Below, piece by piece: positions 32,665-32,991 of a DNA stretch of 32,991 nucleotides. The notes under the pieces are model-generated. The model did not search any database. It was given only the letters and a program-made list of their open reading frames with translations, and was not told the DNA's origin. Source of the DNA: Bacteroidales bacterium. Its GTDB lineage: Bacteria > Bacteroidota > Bacteroidia > Bacteroidales > Dysgonomonadaceae. A program made the translations under genes and the position numbers. Positions within the stretch are counted from its first letter, which is position 1; every line of letters begins with the position of its first letter. The stretch lies in assembly GCA_012728155.1 (NCBI GenBank), contig JAAYFR010000159.1, positions 1 to 32,991 on the forward strand, given 5' to 3'.

Positions 32665-32991
32665 TTAGTCATTCATGAGCACATGCATGATCTGGCAAGC
32701 CGATTCGGTGATGGAGCTTCCCGGACCGAAGATGGCGGCCACGCCTGCCTTATAGAGAAAGTCGTAATCCTGAGCGGGAATCACGCCACCGGCAATCACC
32801 ACGATATCGGGGCGGCCTAACCGTTTCAGCTCTTCGATCACCTGCGGCACAAGGGTCTTATGACCGGCAGCCAGGGAAGAAACTCCCAACACATGCACAT
32901 CATTCTCAATGGCCTGACGGGCTGCTTCTGCGGGAGTCTGAAACAGTGGTCCCATATCCACGTCGAAACCACAGTCGGCATAACCGGTAGC
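32665..32991 (-). CDS. Methylmalonyl-CoA mutase large subunit, C-terminal cobalamin-binding end (runs off window)
   Basis: The last 108 codons of the B12-dependent mutase that interconverts succinyl-CoA and methylmalonyl-CoA. The window starts inside the cobalamin domain: ATGYADCGFDVDMGPLF normally follows the DxHxxG histidine loop, which lies just outside. VLGVSSLAAGHKTLVPQVIEEL, the VIAGGVIPAQDYDFLYKAG loop and FGPGSSITESACQ are conserved in this domain, the last contacting the nucleotide tail. In Bacteroidetes this enzyme serves propionate formation from succinate. The gene would be named scpA or mutB; the partner small subunit is not visible. Confidence 0.95.
   Translation of the reverse strand, partial: ATGYADCGFDVDMGPLFQTPAEAARQAIENDVHVLGVSSLAAGHKTLVPQVIEELKRLGRPDIVVIAGGVIPAQDYDFLYKAGVAAIFGPGSSITESACQIMHVLMND

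Noticed and set aside
1..32991. CRISPR arrays, tRNA or rRNA genes, phage or transposon modules, toxin-antitoxin pairs
   Set aside because: Specifically looked for on both strands; no direct-repeat arrays, cloverleaf-like sequences, transposases or phage structural genes were recognised.

Overview
The window is chromosomal DNA from a Bacteroidales bacterium, probably near the Dysgonomonadaceae/Porphyromonadaceae (Proteiniphilum- or Petrimonas-like). The evidence is the set of Bacteroidetes-restricted families (DUF4293, DUF5686, DUF4919, the DUF3316-like protein, the Bacteroidetes omega-type subunit), promoters of the TTTG-N19/20-TAnnTTTG type, near absence of strong Shine-Dalgarno sequences, and the local gene orders pyrG-yidC and bamD-omega-DUF4293. 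The genus is inference. Two genes are cut by the window ends: yidC on the left and the methylmalonyl-CoA mutase large subunit on the right.

Layout. 1-4067 (minus): pyrG-yidC, then VanZ-like protein, DUF4870 protein and an FtsE-like ATPase. 4303-6015 (plus): a CtpA/Prc-type S41 protease. 6037-10887 (minus): DUF1460 amidase-like lipoprotein-sized exported protein, aroC, a SlyD-type prolyl isomerase with a nine-cysteine tail, a PatB/MalY C-S lyase and a DUF3316-like outer-membrane protein. 10907-18918 (minus): topoisomerase IV A subunit, M48 lipoprotein protease, the bamD-omega-DUF4293 operon closed by a clear terminator, a GH3-family protein and a Crp/Fnr regulator. 19112-21265 (plus): DUF5686 outer-membrane protein. 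21376-22941 (minus): a Tat-exported Gfo/Idh/MocA oxidoreductase preceded by a decayed DeoR-family regulator. 23126-31508 (plus): ispE, S9 peptidase, inositol-monophosphatase-like enzyme, ZIP transporter, XRE-cupin regulator, AMP-dependent acyl-CoA ligase and fabD. 31869-32570 (plus): DUF4919 protein. 32665-32991 (minus): mutase C-terminus.

Functionally this is mostly core metabolism and envelope biogenesis: CTP supply and membrane insertion (pyrG-yidC), outer-membrane assembly (bamD), envelope proteolysis (S41, M48, S9), aromatic and isoprenoid precursors (aroC, ispE), fatty-acid initiation (fabD) beside fatty-acid activation and a regulator (ligase, XRE-cupin), and propionate/succinate interconversion (mutase).

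I see no phage, IS element, CRISPR array, tRNA, rRNA or defence island, and no convincing new multi-gene system. The least expected item is the DeoR pseudogene: its helix-turn-helix is readable across two poly-A frameshifts and most of its effector domain is deleted, leaving the adjacent sugar-type oxidoreductase without its likely regulator. Other leads are symmetric sequences at the crp-like and ispE promoters and the cysteine tail of the SlyD-like protein.
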